Shown here: positions 5,268-7,285 of the stretch, one piece after another
How the letters are laid out: each line of letters opens with the position of its first letter
Numbering within the stretch: position 1 is the stretch's first letter
Program-made: the position numbers and the translations under genes
Source of the DNA: CAYXZO01 sp964469505
Lineage (GTDB): Bacteria > Fidelibacterota > UBA8477 > JABMPR01
Reading direction: 5' to 3'
Assembly (NCBI GenBank): GCA_964469505.1
Contig: CAYXZO010000087.1
Span: forward strand, 1-7,285
Length of the DNA stretch: 7,285 nucleotides
The notes under the pieces: model-generated
Seen by the model: the letters and a program-made list of their open reading frames with translations, nothing else
Told to the model about the DNA's origin: nothing
The model's database searches: none

Positions 5268-6563
5268 TCACAACAAACTTTCGATGTACTCCGTAGTAAC
5301 TGATTTAGGTCTTTCGATAGGCAGACCAATACCCCGGTCCCAAATTAGAGAAGCCAACACGCCCATGGCCCTGGATACGCCGAAGAATACGGTGTAGAAG
5401 TCGTACTCTTTGATGCCATAGTGCACTAGCAGGCAGCCCGAATGGGCATCAACATTAGGCCAGGGGTTTTTGGCCTTTCCATGTTTCGTAAGAATTGGGG
5501 GCACGACTTCATACAGCAGACTCACAATCTGGAAGAGTTCATCATCCGGCAAATGTTTCAGCGCGAATTCCCGCTGAGCAATGTAACGAGGATCGGTCTT
5601 CCGTAATACAGCATGGCCGTAACCGGGGATTACCTGACCTTTGTTCAGAGTGTCCCAGACGTATTCCTCAAGTTGCTCTTTGGTCGGAACACCGCCGCCC
5701 AGCTCCTCTTTCATGCGCATTATCCAGCGTAAGACTTCCTGGTTTGCCAGACCGTGAAGGGGTCCAGCCAGACCGTTCATACCAGCAGAGAGGCTATAAT
5801 AGACGTCTGACAGTGCAGAACCCACCAGGTGAGTCGTATGGGCGGAGACGTTACCACCCTCGTGATCGGCATGAATGGTTAAGTAGAGGCGTAATAGTTC
5901 ACGCACCATCTTGTCGTCAAAACCCAGCATGTGGGCGAAGTTGCCCGCCCAGTCCAGATCATCGCGAGGATCGATAGCTTTACCATCTTTGTAGGTACGA
6001 CGATAGATGTAAGCTGCCAATCTCGGCAAGCGTGCCAGCAGGTTCATCGTGTCTTCGAAGGTGGGATCCCAATACTCGGTTTTTTTCATGCCTTCACGAT
6101 ACCGCCGCGCGAAAATGGAATCGGTTTGCATGGAAGCAATACCGATGGAAAATTGGGTCATGGGGTGAGTGGTGGTCGGTAAAGCATCTAGAACTTTGAA
6201 GGTATGCTCCGGAATATCTGCTCTTTTCCGCCATTCGGCGCTGATCTCATTCACATCCTCTTCCGTCGGTAATTCACCAGTCAGCAAAAGGTAGAACAAA
6301 CCTTCGGGTAATGGTTCTTCTCCTTCAGGTGCGTGGGGCAGCTTTTCCCGCAGTTCTGGGATAGAAAATCCCCGGAAACGAATGCCTTCTTCAGGATCTA
6401 AGGCCGAAGTTTCTGTGACCATACATTTGACGCCGCGCATGCCGCCATAAGCCTGAGCGATTGTTACTTCGCTCAGCTTTTTATCGCCATGGTTTTTGCG
6501 AATCTCTTTTACCTTGGCGGCAAACGGAGGTATCAATTCGGCCAGTTTCTTTTTAAGTTTCAT
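5268..6563 (-). CDS. Citrate synthase, eukaryotic (mitochondrial) type
   Basis: A 431-residue citrate synthase, condensing acetyl-CoA and oxaloacetate to citrate at the entry to the TCA cycle. It matches the mitochondrial enzyme nearly end to end, including the N-terminal A-E-L-I-P-P segment, Y-G-G-M-R-G, E-G-I-R-F-R-G-F-S-I-P-E, E-E-P-L-P-E-G-L-F, D-H-E-G-G-N-V-S-A-H-T, and K-A-K-N-P-W-P-N-V-D-A-H-S-G. The catalytic triad is H270 (G-P-L-H-G-L-A-N-Q), H317 (G-Y-G-H-A-V-L-R) and D372 (N-V-D-A-H-S-G), with substrate arginines R321, R398 (G-V-S-R) and R418 (E-R-P-K-S). The E. coli-type regulatory N-terminal domain is absent, so NADH inhibition of that kind is not expected. The ATG at 6563 has AAGGAGG 5 nt upstream; an ATG at 6620 lies beyond this ribosome-binding site and is rejected. 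Transcribed alone, divergent from the symporter gene. Such enzymes are known in some bacteria, for example Geobacteraceae. Confidence 0.96.
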   Translation of the reverse strand: MKLKKKLAELIPPFAAKVKEIRKNHGDKKLSEVTIAQAYGGMRGVKCMVTETSALDPEEGIRFRGFSIPELREKLPHAPEGEEPLPEGLFYLLLTGELPTEEDVNEISAEWRKRADIPEHTFKVLDALPTTTHPMTQFSIGIASMQTDSIFARRYREGMKKTEYWDPTFEDTMNLLARLPRLAAYIYRRTYKDGKAIDPRDDLDWAGNFAHMLGFDDKMVRELLRLYLTIHADHEGGNVSAHTTHLVGSALSDVYYSLSAGMNGLAGPLHGLANQEVLRWIMRMKEELGGGVPTKEQLEEYVWDTLNKGQVIPGYGHAVLRKTDPRYIAQREFALKHLPDDELFQIVSLLYEVVPPILTKHGKAKNPWPNVDAHSGCLLVHYGIKEYDFYTVFFGVSRAMGVLASLIWDRGIGLPIERPKSVTTEYIESLL

Positions 6564-6830
6564 AAAAACCTCCTTATTCATTATGTGGAATACTTTTGCA
6601 TCGGGAGCATCCACTTTCAAGTTGCTAAAAATATGCCAAAATTTGGGAACTCTAAGGGGATGTTTGGTGTGTGGCCTCTAGAACGAGCGGTAGCCTTACG
6701 ATATTTGGTCTAACCACTTTTCCAACAACCAGCAGGAACGATCTGTATCTTAGACGGATTTTGGTATTATCCTTTTCGAGAATAATCTATTTTTTTTTAA
6801 ACGAAGCTGATTTGAAAGAGGAGGGTACAC
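6564..6830. promoter_or_regulatory. Divergent intergenic region, citrate synthase / symporter
   Basis: These 267 bases carry the start signals of two genes reading away from each other. Towards the symporter there is an extended -10 candidate (6762-6770). Towards citrate synthase no -35/-10 pair is convincing. A short perfect inverted repeat, CCAAA-A-TTTGG (6636-6646), lies about 75 bases upstream of the citrate synthase start and might be an operator. No open reading frame here has a supported start. Confidence 0.45.
6762..6770 (+). promoter_or_regulatory. Candidate extended -10 promoter of the symporter gene
   Basis: TGG followed by TATTAT matches an extended -10 element (TGnTATAAT, one mismatch), about 60 bases before the symporter start. 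No good -35 hexamer sits at 16-18 nt upstream, as is common for extended -10 promoters. Confidence 0.35.
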
Positions 6831-7285
6831 ATGCTCAGTACACCCTGGAAATGGTTCTTTTCTTTGAAACTTCACTGGCAAATCCTGTTAGGATTGGCTC
6901 TGGGACTGGTTTATGGAATCATAGGTGCCGTATTCGGCTGGGGAAATTTTACTACCGCTTGGATAGCCCCTTTTGGAACCATCTTTATTAATTTGCTGAA
7001 ATTCATTGCAGTTCCTTTGGTTTTTGCTTCCTTGGTAACCGGCGTAGCCTCTCTTTCAGATTTGAAAAAACTATCTCGGATTGGGGGGAAGACGATCGGG
7101 ATATATGTGGTTACCACGGCGATAGCGGTAACTTTTGGTCTAGTCTTAGTCAACATCATCCAACCTGGAACCAGGGTGCCGGAAGAAACCGAGCGCAAGC
7201 TTCGAGCTACGTACGCCCAAGAGATTAAAACTCGTTCAGAATCTGCCGCTGCGGTCAAAGAGCAGAGTCCACTTAAGCCGTTAGT
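6831..7285 (+). CDS. Dicarboxylate/amino-acid:cation symporter (N-terminal part)
   Basis: The first 151 codons of a DAACS-family (GltP/GltT/DctA-like) membrane transporter, cut by the right edge; full members have about 400-430 residues. These carriers import glutamate, aspartate or C4-dicarboxylates with Na+ or H+. A first helix runs at about residues 17-36 (I-L-L-G-L-A-L-G-L-V-Y-G). The family block F-I-N-L-L-K-F-I-A-V-P-L-V-F-A-S-L-V-T-G-V-A-S-L follows, then L-K-K-L-S-R-I-G-G-K-T-I and a third helix ending in N-I-I-Q-P-G. After it comes a charged, alanine-rich stretch (P-E-E-T-E-R-K-L-R and onward), probably the extended loop before helix 4. The ATG at 6831 has GAGGAGG 6 nt upstream. It is the only plus-strand gene, and its divergence from citrate synthase with gdhA beyond suggests glutamate or dicarboxylate uptake. 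The substrate determinants, in the C-terminal half, are not in the window. Confidence 0.93.
   Translation, partial: MLSTPWKWFFSLKLHWQILLGLALGLVYGIIGAVFGWGNFTTAWIAPFGTIFINLLKFIAVPLVFASLVTGVASLSDLKKLSRIGGKTIGIYVVTTAIAVTFGLVLVNIIQPGTRVPEETERKLRATYAQEIKTRSESAAAVKEQSPLKPL

Noticed and set aside
5105..5329. 74-codon minus-strand open frame
   Set aside because: It overlaps the end of citrate synthase and runs through its terminator, with no family features.
5495..5977. 160-codon plus-strand open frame
   Set aside because: It is antisense to the conserved core of citrate synthase, has no ribosome-binding site that stands out, and its composition (rich in R, P and S) is that of a shadow frame.
6790..6798. 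T-run of nine before the symporter as a terminator
   Set aside because: No stable stem precedes it on the plus strand, so it is more likely just an A/T-rich leader.
6671..6991. 106-codon plus-strand open frame
   Set aside because: It is out of frame with the symporter gene it overlaps, and the symporter frame carries the conserved DAACS sequence.
6911..7258. 115-codon minus-strand open frame at the right edge
   Set aside because: It lies opposite the symporter gene, which has clear family motifs and a strong ribosome-binding site on the plus strand.

Overview
The window is a bacterial chromosome segment, about half GC by eye. Almost every gene lies on the minus strand, most have Shine-Dalgarno sites, and the larger units end in clear hairpin/T-run terminators. 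One gene at the right edge runs the other way. The mix of central-carbon and glutamate metabolism suggests a heterotrophic, possibly anaerobic bacterium. A mitochondrial-type citrate synthase and an O-GlcNAcase-like GH84 enzyme are unusual but do not fix the phylum. The tRNA does not encode its CCA end directly. I do not assign a taxon.

Right half (3573-7285), glutamate/2-oxoglutarate metabolism. A dicarboxylate/amino-acid:cation symporter (plus strand, cut by the window edge) is divergent from a eukaryotic-type citrate synthase (minus). The citrate synthase ends at a 16-bp-arm terminator. After a roughly 300-nt non-coding stretch comes gdhA, an NADP-type hexameric glutamate dehydrogenase, with its own G/C-rich terminator. 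Together they can import glutamate or dicarboxylates, make citrate towards 2-oxoglutarate, and interconvert 2-oxoglutarate and glutamate.

Middle (3250-3416). A tRNA-Leu(CAG) on the minus strand has a near-consensus promoter (TTGACA, 17 nt, TATCTT) and a 13-bp hairpin terminator.

Left half (218-3225), minus strand. A cytosolic GH84 beta-N-acetylglucosaminidase starts only 25 nt after the tRNA terminator and overlaps a membrane PAP2 phosphatase by 8 bp. After a 131-140 nt gap come a DUF971 zinc-site protein, a two-helix membrane protein and a YbjQ/UPF0145 protein, the last two overlapping by 4 bp (GTGA). The left 217 bases hold no gene I can support.

The points most worth following up are: the tRNA-terminator-GH84 arrangement, which leaves the glycosidase no obvious promoter; the similarity of GH84 and citrate synthase to eukaryotic enzymes; a DUF971 gene whose conserved N-terminus and Shine-Dalgarno lie upstream of any normal start codon; and the long structured leader of gdhA. 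I found no mobile element, CRISPR array or defence system.
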